6,696 nt of DNA from an uncultured Bacilli bacterium. Its GTDB lineage: Bacteria; Bacillota_I; Bacilli_A; RF39; UBA660. Under the pieces are notes generated by a model. That model searched no databases. It was not told where the DNA came from and saw only the letters and a program-made list of their open reading frames with translations. A program made the translations under genes and the position numbers. This document shows positions 6,252-6,696 of this stretch, piece by piece; the stretch's first letter is position 1, and each line of letters begins with the position of its first letter. Where the stretch lies: positions 1 through 6,696 of the forward strand of contig CAKOLP010000049.1 of NCBI GenBank assembly GCA_934096025.1, written 5' to 3'.

Positions 6252-6613
6252 TTTTTAATGTAAAAATATGTTGTTTTCATTATGGCAATTAGTTCTTCTT
6301 TATCATTATATATATAGGCAAATAAAATACAAGTTGAAGTACCGCTTTTAATAAGTTTACTTTTGGCAATAAGTTTAGTTCCACTGCCGGGTTTCAAAAA
6401 GTCAATAGTGGCATCTAATGTTAAAGAGTTTCCGTTTAATAAATTGGCGTGAAATCCTGTGACTGTATCTCCAAGTGTAAAAATTAAGCCTCCGTGAACT
6501 ATATTAAAAGGATTAAGGGAGTTTTCATTTATAGATACCTCAGCAATACATTCTTCTTTAGTTTGTTTTGTTATTTGTATATTATTATAATCGATAAATC
6601 CATTTGTTTTCAT
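6248..6613 (-). CDS. PaaI-type hotdog-fold thioesterase
   Basis: A small hotdog-fold protein of the PaaI/YdiI-type acyl-CoA thioesterase family, which hydrolyses aryl- or acyl-CoA thioesters in the cytoplasm; the substrate cannot be read from the sequence. Numbered from the start chosen here (121 residues), the core is SLNPFNIVHGGLIFTLGD, with the conserved HGG at 40-42 and acid D49, the expected catalytic helix arrangement. TLDATIDFLKPG then follows as the strand that crosses the helix, and ATIDFLKP matches the family's typical '..v.FlrP' element. ATG 6613 is preferred because AAGGA sits five bases before it. An in-frame ATG at 6652 would add 13 residues but has its AAAGGAG 20 bases away and lies in a predicted hairpin loop. 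The gene is co-directional with and overlaps tmcAL by four bases; a shared pathway is not implied. Confidence 0.85.
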   Translation of the reverse strand: MKTNGFIDYNNIQITKQTKEECIAEVSINENSLNPFNIVHGGLIFTLGDTVTGFHANLLNGNSLTLDATIDFLKPGSGTKLIAKSKLIKSGTSTCILFAYIYNDKEELIAIMKTTYFYIKK

Positions 6614-6618
6614 ATTTT

Positions 6619-6623
6619 TCCTT
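6619..6623 (-). promoter_or_regulatory. Ribosome binding site supporting the 6613 start
   Basis: On the minus strand AAGGA is followed by AAAAT and then ATG 6613, a five-base spacing. It comes immediately after the right arm (in the minus-strand direction) of the inverted repeat at 6624-6670. Confidence 0.6.
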
Positions 6624-6670
6624 GTATAATCAATCTTAAGAGATTTTGGCATGGAATCGATTGATTATAC
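6624..6670. repeat. 12-bp perfect inverted repeat upstream of the thioesterase gene
   Basis: GTATAATCAATC (6624-6635) and GATTGATTATAC (6659-6670) are exact reverse complements separated by 23 bases. Inside the loop GATT (6642-6645) and AATC (6655-6658) can extend the pairing, leaving a six-base bulge and a nine-base apical loop that contains the alternative ATG 6652. No T tract follows on either strand, so it does not look like an intrinsic terminator. Each arm includes TATAAT, one on each strand, so promoter or operator roles are possible, but I see no convincing -35 element at normal spacing on either strand. Confidence 0.7.
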
Positions 6671-6696
6671 TTCTCCTTTCATTCAAAATTTCTTGA

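Noticed and set aside
6614..6652. ATG 6652 as the thioesterase start, adding 13 residues
   Set aside because: The nearest strong site is 20 bases away and the added residues do not look like the family; ATG 6613 has AAGGA at five bases. Not fully excluded.
6665..6682. Five-codon minus-strand leader frame (MKGEV)
   Set aside because: No ribosome binding site is visible before it and AAAGGAG lies inside it; most likely chance.

Overview
This AT-rich window uses the standard bacterial code. TGA ends four of the reading frames and TGG encodes Trp, which argues against Mycoplasma or Spiroplasma. Strong AGGAG-type ribosome binding sites, an rnc-smc pair, and a TmcAL (YlbM-type) tRNA acetate ligase point to a low-GC Bacillota, probably a reduced-genome, Mollicutes-adjacent Bacilli lineage such as uncultured gut clades. 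The assignment is inference from composition and gene content.

Layout. Positions 1-194 hold the 3' end of rnc (RNase III, double-stranded-RNA-binding domain). smc (199-3129) follows after four bases, its ribosome binding site overlapping the rnc stop. A small intrinsic terminator closes this unit. After a ~100 bp gap with a candidate promoter, a second plus-strand operon runs 3233-5135. It encodes a single-pass membrane protein with a thioredoxin-like outer domain that lacks the catalytic cysteines, a second single-pass membrane protein with a possible DUF4163/RsiV-like outer domain, and ribosome recycling factor (frr). The operon meets a convergent minus-strand pair at a shared bidirectional terminator whose stem contains the last codons and stop of tmcAL. 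The minus-strand pair is a PaaI-type hotdog thioesterase followed by tmcAL, with an ATGA overlap. The right edge holds a 12-bp perfect inverted repeat upstream of the thioesterase.

How the genes relate. Most are housekeeping: RNA processing (rnc), chromosome organisation (smc), ribosome recycling (frr) and tRNA-Met wobble modification (tmcAL). The least described part is the pair of small membrane-anchored proteins between smc and frr, especially the cysteine-free thioredoxin-like protein. The SMC is also notable because both coiled-coil arms appear shortened by a similar amount. I see no mobile element, CRISPR array, tRNA or rRNA.
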